Positions 18,787 through 26,600 of a stretch of DNA of 50,897 nt are shown here, piece by piece (positions within the stretch are counted from its first letter, which is position 1; every line of letters starts with the position of its first letter). The stretch comes from Mesorhizobium sp. dw_380 (GTDB lineage Bacteria; Pseudomonadota; Alphaproteobacteria; Rhizobiales; Rhizobiaceae), in the NCBI RefSeq assembly GCF_018588885.1, contig NZ_JAFFIW010000046.1, forward strand, positions 1-50,897, given 5' to 3'. The translations under genes were made by a program, and so were the position numbers. The notes beneath the pieces were generated by a model. That model did no database searches, had not been told where the DNA came from, and saw nothing but the letters and a program-made list of their open reading frames with translations.

Positions 18787-18945
18787 TGAAATTTTCCCAC
18801 GCTGTTCATCCGCCCGCCGCGCCGAGGCGCGTTCCAGGTTCATCCTTCAACCATTTTCTATTGCGCTGGCAACCGGCAGGTGCCAGCGCGACGACAATAT
18901 CGTGACGGGATGTGAAGGCAACAAGATCGCCAGTTTACAGATTTC

Positions 18946-19128
18946 GGCGCCGCCCCTCATCGCCCTGCCGGGCACTTCTCCCCGTATAGTGACGGGGAGA
19001 AGGGGACTGGCCGAAACGCAGACACCCTCTTTGCAACGCTGGTGAACGGCGAAATCGGTGACGACAGCACCCCTCTCCCCGTCACTATACGGGGAGAGGA
19101 TGCCGGCAGGCAGGTGAGGGGCAGCGCC
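18946..19128. repeat. Long imperfect inverted repeat with GTATAGTGACGGGG hairpins
   Basis: Outer arms GGCGCCGCCCCTCATCGCCC and the complementary GTGAGGGGCAGCGCC bracket two mirrored inner units: CTTCTCCCCGTATAGTGACG followed by GGGAGAAG, and CCTCTCCCCGTCACTATACG followed by GGGAGAGG. The inner units are inverted relative to each other. It is a mosaic intergenic element of the rhizobial type lying between htpG and the gene at 19140. Confidence 0.8.
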
Positions 19129-19139
19129 GACGTTCCGCC

Positions 19140-20027
19140 TTACTTCCCCTCTATATCATCCGCCAGCGTTTGCGCCTCGCCGAGCAGAGCCGGGAAGGCC
19201 GGGTCCTTCGGCAATTGCTCGCCCATGCATTTGCGATAGTCGCCGTCGCCTTTTTCCCAGGCGGCGTTGGCGGCGTCGTAGGTCTTTTCATCCTGCTGGC
19301 CGGACGCCTGGGCGGCGAGTTTCTGCGCGGCTTCGTCGGCGGCGGTCCACAGGGCCTCGCAGGCCGCGATCTTGGGAACAGGGGGTGTTGCCGACGCCGA
19401 GGCGATCAGGACGCTGTTGCCCTTGACGATCGTGACGACGACCTGCTGCTCGTAGATTGGTCCGACGTCCTGCGTCCAGCCGCCGAGCCGCGCGATGGCG
19501 ATGTCGGCGCCATCAGGCTTCTTCAGCGGAAAGTCGAGCGTGCCCATGAAGGCGGCGTCGCTGTTGATCGCCTGGGTGTAGAAGGCGTCGAGCTTCAGCG
19601 CCTCGTCGATGCCGGTGGGCAGTTTGAAATTCGGGTCCGTCTCGGCGGACCGGGCCTGGAGCCAGCGGTCGAGCAGCCCGCGGGTCGTGGCCAACAGGCT
19701 CGGGCCATCATCGCTCTTGGTGTATCGCAGCCCGTCGAGCATGCCATAGCCGACATCGGCGTCGCTCAGGCTTTCCAGATTGATGGTGCCGGTTGGCGGA
19801 AAATCCTTGACCGCTAGGGGCCCGAGAATTGCGGAAAGGCGCGCTTCGAGGTCGGTCCGCGCCTTGGCGTCGGCGGCATCGAGCGTTTCCACGGGAGCGT
19901 TCGCGCTATTGAGCGCCGCGATGACTGCAATCGCCTTGTCGCGCGCTGCGATATAGTCGTCCTCAGGCGAGGCCGCGAAAGCCGCGCTGCTCGCCAGCGC
20001 GAACATGACCGTCCAGACCAGCCGCAT
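19140..20027 (-). CDS. Exported hypothetical protein
   Basis: 295 residues from ATG 20027, the start that gives a clear signal peptide MRLVWTVMFALASSAAFA; an upstream frame to 20150 exists but would hide it. The mature protein is mostly helical and acidic with pairs of cysteines (AACEALW and YRKCMGEQ) and no family I recognise. It is probably periplasmic. A TTAA-N7-TTAAC site lies 122 bp upstream, suggesting cell-cycle control by CtrA (inference). Confidence 0.7.
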   Translation of the reverse strand: MRLVWTVMFALASSAAFAASPEDDYIAARDKAIAVIAALNSANAPVETLDAADAKARTDLEARLSAILGPLAVKDFPPTGTINLESLSDADVGYGMLDGLRYTKSDDGPSLLATTRGLLDRWLQARSAETDPNFKLPTGIDEALKLDAFYTQAINSDAAFMGTLDFPLKKPDGADIAIARLGGWTQDVGPIYEQQVVVTIVKGNSVLIASASATPPVPKIAACEALWTAADEAAQKLAAQASGQQDEKTYDAANAAWEKGDGDYRKCMGEQLPKDPAFPALLGEAQTLADDIEGK

Positions 20028-20149
20028 GATTTGACCCTTCCTTGTCGCGATCAACCAGGCTGCCAGCCATCGGGCAGCTTTGCGGCTATTGCGCGGCAGC
20101 GATCGTCGAGGCGAAGCATCCTCATCGGGGAGGGATGCAAGCGTTCCCA

Positions 20150-20165
20150 TTAACCATCGATTAAC
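20150..20165. promoter_or_regulatory. CtrA-type box TTAA-N7-TTAAC
   Basis: The sequence TTAACCATCGATTAAC matches the full alphaproteobacterial CtrA consensus. It lies 122 bp ahead of the exported-protein gene on the minus strand and about 210 bp ahead of the small gene at 20375 on the plus strand. Which gene it serves is not determined. Confidence 0.55.
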
Positions 20166-20374
20166 TATCCGGTCGCCTTTGAATCAAATTTGGCGGATAC
20201 TGTTTTTGGGCCGAACGAGGCTGCTCGAGGGAAGGCAGCAATCGTCAGCTTGGCGCGCCGCTTCCGGTCGCGCGGCAGTCTGAATCTAAAGCAGTCCGAA
20301 TCTAAAAAAGAAGCGACGGACCACCGTCGCCTTGCGGGGAGGCGCCAGCATCATTTTTGATGAGGAGCGCCAGA

Positions 20375-20656
20375 ATGAACATCGAAGACGCAGTTACGGC
20401 GGTGACAGCCGAGGCCAACGCGCTGTTGTCGTGCCTCGGCCAACCCGTCGTCGCCTACCACGTCACGGCTATCATGCGAGAGGCAGACCTGGAACACGCC
20501 AGGCAGATGCAGCTTGCCTTGATGCGACGAAGCATCGAGGCGCTCGTCGATGACGGACTGGAGGACGTGGCCGCGAAGCATTTTGTTTCGCAATTCGACT
20601 GGCGTCTCGGCTCGACCTGGAGGCTGCTGCACGCATCCGATGGCGTGGCGCACTGA
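20375..20656 (+). CDS. Small hypothetical protein
   Basis: 93 residues from ATG 20375, eight bases after GAGGAG. It reads as a helical cytoplasmic protein: AVTAVTAEANALLSCLGQPV, a central MREADLEHARQMQLALMRRS and a C-terminal FDWRLGSTWRLLHASDG. No domain recognised. It stands alone; the flanking 200 bp upstream includes a CtrA-like box and the 530 bp downstream is non-coding. Confidence 0.6.
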   Translation: MNIEDAVTAVTAEANALLSCLGQPVVAYHVTAIMREADLEHARQMQLALMRRSIEALVDDGLEDVAAKHFVSQFDWRLGSTWRLLHASDGVAH

Positions 20657-21117
20657 GTTCGGTCAGCGGGCCTTGATCGAGCCCCGGCTGCCAGTCCTGC
20701 GTATGACGGCAATGCGCCTGGAAGCAGTCATCCAATCGCACCTGTTTAACTATCAGAATTGGCGGCGAAGCGGACGATCGATGAGGAGTTTGGCCTGACC
20801 TGAGTCAAGACTGGCCCGATCTGGACTGCACGGTCTTCCAAGACCTAGCGAGGCCCTGAGACGGATGCTCTCGCTGTATTCGGTCTGTTCGCTACGACCA
20901 TGACGGCTCGTCTGCTTATGCGCTCGACGAGGGTCGCTGCCTCTAGTTCGTCCTAGGGACTTTGCCGGGGTCCGCGCGCTCGCACCCACCTACGGCTTTC
21001 TCCTGGGCGCGTGACCCATCGCTATAAAAGGCAGAGAGACGTCAAACCTGGGTCTCAAGAGCAAGCCGAATGACTGCTCGCGGCGCCCCCCATGTCGCCG
21101 GCCGAAGGCGACGCATT
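20657..21117. other. Intergenic region without a supportable gene
   Basis: Open frames here are short and without ribosome sites or recognisable motifs. Base composition is more even than in neighbouring genes. The right end leads into the FNR-type promoter of the stress cassette. The segment may mark the left boundary of an acquired region. Confidence 0.5.
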
Positions 21118-21131
21118 TTGATCTACGTCAA
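21118..21131. promoter_or_regulatory. FNR/FixK-type box upstream of membrane-protein pair
   Basis: TTGAT-CTAC-GTCAA matches the anaerobox consensus TTGAT-N4-ATCAA at nine of ten fixed positions. Its centre is 62 bases before the ATG at 21187. If it acts at the usual -41.5 position, transcription would begin near 21166, with TGTAAC at 21152-21157 in the -10 position. Control by a CRP/FNR-family regulator (FixK, FnrN or NnrR type) is inferred. Confidence 0.65.
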
Positions 21132-21186
21132 CGTGTTCACATGCCCCCAAATGTAACATGTCACAGAGTTAGAAGGGGAAAGCGTC

Positions 21187-21762
21187 ATGGAAATCTCACT
21201 GCGTGATCTTTTGACCGTCCTTCATGGAATGGGTTTTGGCGCGCTATTCATGCTTGCCTTTGCAGGGGCTGTCGCCGAACTCTACCGAATATCGGCTCCT
21301 GCGGCCGCCATACTGCCGACACCGGGAGCGCAGCGTCTCTTGCGATGGTACTTGATCGCAATGGTCGTCCTTGCCTGGGCTGCGGTACTCTCGGGCACGT
21401 ATATGGTCTATCCGTGGTATCGTGCGGTTCCGCCTGCCGGCACCACCGATCTGTCGCTCTATCCGAAGTTCCTGCTGAACTCGAGTCCCGACACGTCGGC
21501 CTGGCATAGCCTCGGAATGGAGTGGAAAGAGCACGTCGCCTGGCTGGCGCCGATCGCGATCACCATGGTCGCTTACGTGACGGCGAAGTATGGCGCCGGG
21601 CTTACCCGCCCGCGTCATCTTCGCACCGCCGTGATGGCCTTCGTCGTGGTCGCTTTTGCTGCAACCGGCGTAGCTGGAGCGTTTGGCGCTTTTCTCAACA
21701 AATACGCGCCTGTGCGCGGCGGCCCAGCAATCCACATCATTCAGGTGCAGGAGCGAGAATAG
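21187..21762 (+). CDS. Four-helix membrane protein of unknown function
   Basis: 191 residues. Hydrophobic segments lie at about 14-34, 52-72, 117-136 and 146-166. Histidines occur near membrane faces (VLHGMGFG, AWHSLGMEWKEHVAW), which would suit haem or metal binding, but no cytochrome family is recognised. A ribosome site AGAAGGGG precedes the ATG. It is two bases from the next gene, another membrane protein, and both lie behind an FNR-type box, so a role in low-oxygen or nitrosative metabolism is plausible but unproven. Confidence 0.75.
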   Translation: MEISLRDLLTVLHGMGFGALFMLAFAGAVAELYRISAPAAAILPTPGAQRLLRWYLIAMVVLAWAAVLSGTYMVYPWYRAVPPAGTTDLSLYPKFLLNSSPDTSAWHSLGMEWKEHVAWLAPIAITMVAYVTAKYGAGLTRPRHLRTAVMAFVVVAFAATGVAGAFGAFLNKYAPVRGGPAIHIIQVQERE

Positions 21763-21764
21763 CC

Positions 21765-22130
21765 ATGAAGAAGCCCGAAACCATATCGCCTTCAAAGGCA
21801 CTTTCCGGTGAGACCCTGCCTAACGGACCCGGCGCCGCGGCGATCCTCGCTGCCGGCATCGGCTCCGCCGCTCTTGGGATACTGGCGCTCGCAAATGATG
21901 CATTTCCGGCGATCAATAAGCTGCTCATCTTCTATGGTCCGAGCGGCGGACTATCCGGCGTATCCACCATGGCGGTCGTCATCTGGCTTGTCGCCTGGTT
22001 CATTCTGGCGCGTCGTTGGGCAACCGCTGCGGTTCCGATGGCAAGAGTGAACCTGATCTCGTTCGCCCTTCTCGCGGTAGGCATCTTGCTGACCTTCCCG
22101 CCATTCATGGACCTGCTGCAGGGGAAGTAG
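21765..22130 (+). CDS. Small membrane protein of unknown function
   Basis: 121 residues from ATG 21765, with CAGGAGCGAG before it inside the end of the upstream gene. A polar N-terminal tail of about 22 residues precedes three hydrophobic segments (AAAILAAGIGSAALGILALA, TMAVVIWLVAWFILAR, LISFALLAVGILLTF). Probably co-transcribed with and functioning with the four-helix protein. No family recognised. Confidence 0.72.
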   Translation: MKKPETISPSKALSGETLPNGPGAAAILAAGIGSAALGILALANDAFPAINKLLIFYGPSGGLSGVSTMAVVIWLVAWFILARRWATAAVPMARVNLISFALLAVGILLTFPPFMDLLQGK

Positions 22131-22212
22131 GGCGAACCAACCGGCATCAAGACGGCGCGTGGCGACCCCTGTGGATACTCACAAAGGTGCCATTCATGCC
22201 TAGTCCACATTC

Positions 22213-22451
22213 CTCAGGACGGTGCGGGCCGGCATCATCGGCACCGGCATGCTGGCCGTCTTTTGCTTGCCGGCTCGGCTGCCTATGCCGTCGCCGAGAT
22301 GTTCCGCTGGCCGGAGGCGCTGGATCGGCGATCCCGTGAGGCCAAGGCTTTCTGTACAACGATTACCGTAGCGATCCTCGGCAGTGTTGTAGTCAGCTTT
22401 ACCGCACTCGATCCAATCCGGGGTCATGACCGTCTTCGAAGGCTGGCCTGA
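22213..22451 (+). pseudogene. NRAMP-type metal transporter remnant
   Basis: From 22213 the frame reads RTVRAGIIGTGMLAV, then a one-base loss near 22259 shifts it into LAGSAAYAVAEMFRWPEALD and REAKAFCTTITVAILGS, finishing SFTALDPIRGHD before a stop. This is the characteristic GTGLLAVPVLAGSAAYA...EAKAF...DPIKA stretch of NRAMP Mn/Fe transporters. N- and C-terminal parts are missing. It is a decayed internal fragment. Confidence 0.75.
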
Positions 22452-22572
22452 CGTTGCAGCTAACAGTCGTGCACATCACGCGCACATCAATTGCGATTGT
22501 TGACGGGATCAATTTGTTACCGGGGTAGGCACTTTGGGCGTGGATGAGCCATACGCCGGCGACTCCGAGCTG

Positions 22573-23002
22573 GCTGGCGTGCCCCTCGAGTCTACTCCGC
22601 CTCCTCGTTGCCGGCTCCATGGAAGAAGGATCGGATTTCCTCCATGTCGACGCTGCCATCTCCGTTCTCGTCGACGGCGTTGAAGATGCGTCCGATGAAA
22701 TTCTGAACCTCGGTCTGCGAAAGCGAACCATCGCCGTCGGCATCCACTATGGCAAACATTATTCGCATCTTTGCGCCATGCATCATTCCGGCGCCCATAC
22801 CACCGCGGCCTTCCGTCATCGGCCGCCCTTCGGGCAGGCCGTTTCTGTAGTCGCGATGCCAGCGGTCGCCACCTCGACGGTCCGCTCGGGGGCCGCGATC
22901 TCCTTGCTGTCTATTCTGAAGCATCTCACTCATCATTTGGCGCATCATTTCGCGCATGGAGTCTTGAGTCTGTTCGCTCACTCCGGGCGACTGTTCTGCT
23001 CC
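22573..23002. repeat. 430-bp direct repeat, copy 1
   Basis: Identical by eye to 26171-26600 apart from about two substitutions (A/G at 22619 versus 26217, and G/C near 22972). It carries the C-terminal 138 codons of an EF-hand gene. Both copies have the same orientation and lie 3,598 bp apart. Homology stops abruptly at both ends. The high identity points to recent duplication or ongoing gene conversion. Confidence 0.92.
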
Positions 23003-23062
23003 GCGAAGAGTGGCATCCCTTTCGAATACTCTAGCCTTGCTTCGCGACTCACCCGGAATCAA
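22592..23062 (-). pseudogene. 5'-truncated EF-hand protein gene
   Basis: The frame contains the same mature region as the intact gene at 26190-26714: GAEQSPGVSEQ, MREMMRQMMSEMLQNRQQ, two EF loops DADGDGSLSQTE and DENGDGSVDMEE, and the same C-terminus. Upstream of 23002 the signal peptide and promoter are replaced by unrelated sequence. The only in-frame start is a TTG at 23062 without a signal peptide. It is probably a dead partial copy. Confidence 0.8.
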
Positions 23063-23145
23063 GCACCCTTAGGCGTTACAGCAGCGCGATCGCGCCGAGA
23101 CCGGCGGCGGTGATTCAGGGAGCGTCCGGTCGCCTGGGTCATTCA

Positions 23146-23159
23146 TTGATTCGGATCAA
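23146..23159. promoter_or_regulatory. Perfect FNR/FixK box upstream of the copper protein
   Basis: TTGAT-TCGG-ATCAA is a full match to the FNR/FixK consensus, and the flanking bases extend the dyad (ATTGAT...ATCAAT). Its centre is about 70 bases before ATG 23223. Activation at -41.5 would start transcription near 23194. Confidence 0.75.
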
Positions 23160-23222
23160 TGCGTTTCATGGTTCGGACACTTATTCTACTGGCGTCACTC
23201 TGGTTAGATGGAAGGTTCGATC

Positions 23223-23744
23223 ATGTTCAAACGTAACGCGATTGGAAGGCCACTTTCTATCCGCGCATTTCTGCCGATCGCGGCTTTGGCCATCGGAGTG
23301 GCGACGGCGAGTCCATCCCAAGCCGCAGGGACGGTGGTAAACGTATCGCTTTGGGACAAGGGAGTGGAAACGGCTATGGCGACCGACCTCGGGTTTCCCG
23401 CGGCCGGCAAGGATATGTCAAAGGTGACGATGGGCGTTGCACTTAGCGTGGACACAGTCAAAGCTGGCGAGATAACGTTCGAGGTTCTCAACTCATCGAA
23501 GGACACAATCCACGAAATGATCATCACGCGGCTCAGGGATTTGTCGAGGCTGTTTCCATATAACAGCAGCGAGAGTAGGGTGGACGAGGATAAAATGCCG
23601 GATATTCTAGGCGAAGTCTCGGAGCTCGATCCGAATAAGACTGCCGCCCTGCGGCTCGATCTAAAGCCGGGCACGTACCTTCTCTTCTGCAACATTCCAG
23701 GTCACTTCACATCCGGGATGTGGACGATCTTCACGGTCAAGTAG
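23223..23744 (+). CDS. Exported type-1 copper (cupredoxin) protein
   Basis: 173 residues from ATG 23223, nine bases after GAAGG. A signal peptide runs to about residue 34 (PSQA|AGTV). The cupredoxin domain ends with the classical ligand loop FCNIPGHFTSGMW giving Cys, His and Met, and the N-terminal His ligand is in DTIHEMII; all four type-1 ligands are visible. The fold is followed by no anchor, so it should be a soluble periplasmic electron carrier or copper chaperone. A perfect FNR box upstream fits a role in respiration under low oxygen or denitrification (inference). Confidence 0.85.
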   Translation: MFKRNAIGRPLSIRAFLPIAALAIGVATASPSQAAGTVVNVSLWDKGVETAMATDLGFPAAGKDMSKVTMGVALSVDTVKAGEITFEVLNSSKDTIHEMIITRLRDLSRLFPYNSSESRVDEDKMPDILGEVSELDPNKTAALRLDLKPGTYLLFCNIPGHFTSGMWTIFTVK

Positions 23745-24193
23745 TCGTTCGTGTATGGTGGGCTTCGCGCACGCCGCACACGCGCTTTGGGATTCGACCG
23801 AAATCCGGCGTCATCGCGCTCATTCGAAATTCGGCCTTCCATCACGATTGCCCTCCGCGAAAATCGGCACTCGCAAGTCGACGATGACATTTTCTGTGCC
23901 TGCAGGACCCTCGGTGCCCCTACCGGAGTGATGGGTTGATTCCCCTAGAATTGGGCCATCTGGTGTTGGTCCCGCTGCTTGCTCGTTCCGATTGGCGAAA
24001 AACCCACCCGAACTGGTCATTCGACGCTGTCACTGGCCTGATGAGGAGCTGACGCGGTTTTTGCCTCGACTGCATCAGGAGCTGACTTCGGTGAGTCAGG
24101 AAAGCATTTCCGCTTCGCCCCGTTATAGGACGTTGTACGGTGAATAGATGTTAACGGCAGCAACCTCCGTCTGGGTCGGGGGTTCTACTTTGA

Positions 24194-24382
24194 CTATTGG
24201 CCCCGAGAACCCAAATCGGCATCGGTCGGATCGGCAATGGTTTGTACAAGGATGGCAAGTTGCGGGTCGTCGATCAGCTTCGAACTAAAAAGGGGATCGG
24301 GGCGGAACCATCCAATGAGCTGTTCGAATTGATTCAGATCAAAGCAACAAAGTGCCATCTGGGCATTCTTCTTCATCGTCAT
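24194..24382 (-). CDS. Possible small ORF or gene remnant
   Basis: 62 codons from ATG 24382, reading ALCCFDLNQFEQLIGWFRPD, LIDDPQLAILVQTIADPTDA and ending LGSRGQ. Amino-acid use looks protein-like, but there is no good ribosome site and no family is recognised. It covers the FNR-type box at 24329-24342, which argues that either the ORF or the box is fortuitous. Confidence 0.3.
   Translation of the reverse strand: MTMKKNAQMALCCFDLNQFEQLIGWFRPDPLFSSKLIDDPQLAILVQTIADPTDADLGSRGQ
24329..24342. promoter_or_regulatory. Perfect FNR/FixK-type box in non-coding region
   Basis: TTGAT-TCAG-ATCAA matches the consensus completely. The nearest downstream plus-strand gene is hsp20 at 24656, 313 bp away, longer than usual for FNR-activated promoters. 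It may drive a long leader or an unrecognised small gene. Confidence 0.5.
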
Positions 24383-24655
24383 GCGGAGACAAACTGGCCA
24401 TACACCATGGAGAACCGTTCAAGCGAATGGGAGCCAGGCAGGTAAACCAGATTGCCAGTGAAACATGATGAGCGAACCTGCGGCACCACCTAGGCGACTC
24501 TGGAGTTAAGTTCAGAGCTGGAAGGTGGGAGCCGCGGGCTCGGGACTCATCGCTCTATGGCGCACCGCCGATGGGCGGTGAAGAGCGGGGAGTGGCCCTG
24601 CTGTACATCGAGGGAACCCGAGCGCCTTGCGGCGCGGCTTTCCGAGGAGGAGACA

Positions 24656-25075
24656 ATGATAGCACGAATGCTATTCGGCGCAGATCCTTTCCGCAACATA
24701 CGCCGCCTCCAAGACGAAGTGAGCCGACAGGAATTCCCGGCGGTGAATATCTTCGTAAACCAGGACGGCGTCATCATCACCGCCGAACTGCCTGCTGTAA
24801 GATCAGAAGACTTGGACATCTTGATTCACAGAGATTCCGTTACGCTCAGCGGAGAGCGGCAAACCGAAACTGAGGAAGCCCGGCGGGGATACCACCGGCG
24901 TGAGCGTCGTCGAGGCCGGTTTGTGCGGACTGTGTCATTGCCGTTTGTGGTCGACCCGAACAAGGTTGAAGCGGATCTCGTCAATGGCGTACTGACTCTG
25001 GATCTTCCTCGGGCCGAAGAGGACAAGCCCAGGCGCATTCACGTGAAGGCGAGCAAGGAGGCGGGTCATGGCTAA
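24656..25075 (+). CDS. Hsp20/alpha-crystallin small heat-shock protein
   Basis: 139 residues from ATG 24656 after a strong GAGGAGGAG ribosome site. The alpha-crystallin domain spans about 28-125: FPAVNIFVNQDGVIITAELP, SVTLSGERQTE and the hallmark VEADLVNGVLTLDLPRAEE, which contains the conserved GVLTL(x)LP motif. ATP-independent holdase that keeps unfolding proteins soluble. Overlaps the second Hsp20 gene by eight bases, giving tight co-expression. Confidence 0.93.
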   Translation: MIARMLFGADPFRNIRRLQDEVSRQEFPAVNIFVNQDGVIITAELPAVRSEDLDILIHRDSVTLSGERQTETEEARRGYHRRERRRGRFVRTVSLPFVVDPNKVEADLVNGVLTLDLPRAEEDKPRRIHVKASKEAGHG

Positions 25076-25532
25076 GCCGGAGACCACGAGAGCGGGAACG
25101 AAGGGGAGCAGGCAGTCTCAGGCCACGCCGACTAGCCAACCGGAGCTGGAGGGCAAGCTGTCCGCGGAGCAGGACGCGGGCGAGCGGACCCACGAGAGGC
25201 TGGTCTTCGTACCATGGGTTGACATCTACGAAACTGAAACGGGCCTCGTCGTCGTTGCGGACCTGCCCGGCGTCAGCCCGGAGGGTTTGGAGGTCACGTT
25301 GGAGAAGCGGGTGCTGTCGATCTATGGCCGCGTCGAAGAGGATACGCCCGAGGGCTACAGCCAGGCCTATCGCGAGTATGAGGTCGGCGATTTCGAGCGG
25401 CAGTTCACTCTCTCCGGGGATTTCGACATCAATGGAATTGAGGCGAACATGAAGGACGGTGTGCTTCACCTCGCCATTCCGAGAGCTCCGGAGGCAGCGG
25501 CAAAGCGGATCGAGGTTAGATCGGTTTCCTGA
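25068..25532 (+). CDS. Second Hsp20/alpha-crystallin protein
   Basis: 154 residues. A disordered polar N-terminus (about 40 residues rich in Thr, Gln, Ser, Glu) precedes the alpha-crystallin domain: VPWVDIYETETGLVVVADLP, LSIYGRVEEDTPEG and IEANMKDGVLHLAIPRAPE. It is clearly diverged from the first Hsp20, so the pair is not a recent tandem duplicate; co-assembly into mixed oligomers is possible (inference). Starts within the end of the upstream gene. Confidence 0.93.
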   Translation: MAKPETTRAGTKGSRQSQATPTSQPELEGKLSAEQDAGERTHERLVFVPWVDIYETETGLVVVADLPGVSPEGLEVTLEKRVLSIYGRVEEDTPEGYSQAYREYEVGDFERQFTLSGDFDINGIEANMKDGVLHLAIPRAPEAAAKRIEVRSVS

Positions 25533-25632
25533 CAGTCGAGGAAGATTGCGCAGACGCCGCGCTCGCCAGCGGCTAGCAGAGGCTACTCCACCTCTCGGCA
25601 ACCGACGTGGGCGTTGCTGTCGGAGGAATATC

Positions 25633-26160
25633 GTGAATATCCTGATTGTCTATGGAACGACCGAAGGCCAGACGCGGAAAATTGCCGCACGGACGGCAAC
25701 GCATATTCGCGAGCGCGGGCACCAAGTCGAGCTGCTAGATAGCGCAGCGCTCGCATCCGATTTGAAGCTCGGACACTTCGACGCGTTCGTCATTGCCGCG
25801 TCGGTCCACCAGGAGCACCACCAGGAAGCCGTCACGAACTTCGTCTTTGCGCATCACGAACTGCTGAACACTAAGCCTTCAGCCCTCATATCCGTCAGTC
25901 TGTCGGCGGCGCTGGAAGACCAAAAGACGGAAGCGCAAAACTACGTGGATCGCTTCGTCTCCGTGACAGGGTGGCAACCACGCATGACCCTCCTTCTCGG
26001 GGGTGCTTTGCGCTTCACCAAGTACGATTACTTTCAGGAGCAGTTCGTCAAATTCGTCGTCATGAAGAGCGGCGATCCGAGCCCCGAGCGCGATCACGAA
26101 TTCACTGACTGGAACGCACTTGCCAACTTCGCTGATCGATTTGTTGAGATGGCCAGCTAA
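25633..26160 (+). CDS. Flavodoxin-domain protein (HemG-like)
   Basis: 175 residues from GTG 25633 after GGAGGAATATC. The FMN-binding loop is YGTTEGQTRKIA (flavodoxin T/S-x-T-G-x-T pattern), followed by DAFVIAASVHQEHHQEAVTNF and a C-terminal part with LLGGALRFTKYDYFQEQFVKFVV, as in menaquinone/ubiquinone-linked protoporphyrinogen oxidase HemG and related flavodoxins. It could oxidise protoporphyrinogen in low oxygen or act as a quinone reductase. It lies 100 bp after the Hsp20 pair in the same direction. Confidence 0.85.
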   Translation: MNILIVYGTTEGQTRKIAARTATHIRERGHQVELLDSAALASDLKLGHFDAFVIAASVHQEHHQEAVTNFVFAHHELLNTKPSALISVSLSAALEDQKTEAQNYVDRFVSVTGWQPRMTLLLGGALRFTKYDYFQEQFVKFVVMKSGDPSPERDHEFTDWNALANFADRFVEMAS

Positions 26161-26170
26161 ACAAGAAGGT

Positions 26171-26600
26171 GCTGGCGTGCCCCTCGAGTCTACTCCGCCT
26201 CCTCGTTGCCGGCTCCGTGGAAGAAGGATCGGATTTCCTCCATGTCGACGCTGCCATCTCCGTTCTCGTCGACGGCGTTGAAGATGCGTCCGATGAAATT
26301 CTGAACCTCGGTCTGCGAAAGCGAACCATCGCCGTCGGCATCCACTATGGCAAACATTATTCGCATCTTTGCGCCATGCATCATTCCGGCGCCCATACCA
26401 CCGCGGCCTTCCGTCATCGGCCGCCCTTCGGGCAGGCCGTTTCTGTAGTCGCGATGCCAGCGGTCGCCACCTCGACGGTCCGCTCGGGGGCCGCGATCTC
26501 CTTGCTGTCTATTCTGAAGCATCTCACTCATCATTTGGCGCATCATTTCGCGCATGGAGTCTTGACTCTGTTCGCTCACTCCGGGCGACTGTTCTGCTCC
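26171..26600. repeat. 430-bp direct repeat, copy 2
   Basis: Partner of 22573-23002 with about two differences. Here it forms the 3' part of an intact EF-hand gene, so this is likely the original copy. The two copies enclose a 3.2-kb segment with the copper protein, both Hsp20 genes and the flavodoxin; recombination between them would delete or amplify that segment. Confidence 0.92.

Larger units (their letters stand above)
23745..24655. other. 911-bp region with few coding signals
   Basis: Between the copper-protein stop and the first Hsp20 start no convincing long gene is present. Short frames on both strands lack ribosome sites; one 62-codon minus-strand frame (24194-24382) reads like protein and is listed separately. 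A perfect FNR-type box lies inside it at 24329. The region may hold decayed genes or a long Hsp20 leader. Confidence 0.5.

Noticed and set aside
20657..21117. tRNA or other RNA gene in this gap
   Set aside because: No cloverleaf, T-loop (GGTTCGAATCC-like) or conserved RNA motif was found by eye.
22503..22515. TTGAC-GGG-ATCAA as a fourth FNR box
   Set aside because: The half-sites are three bases apart instead of four, so it does not fit the consensus.
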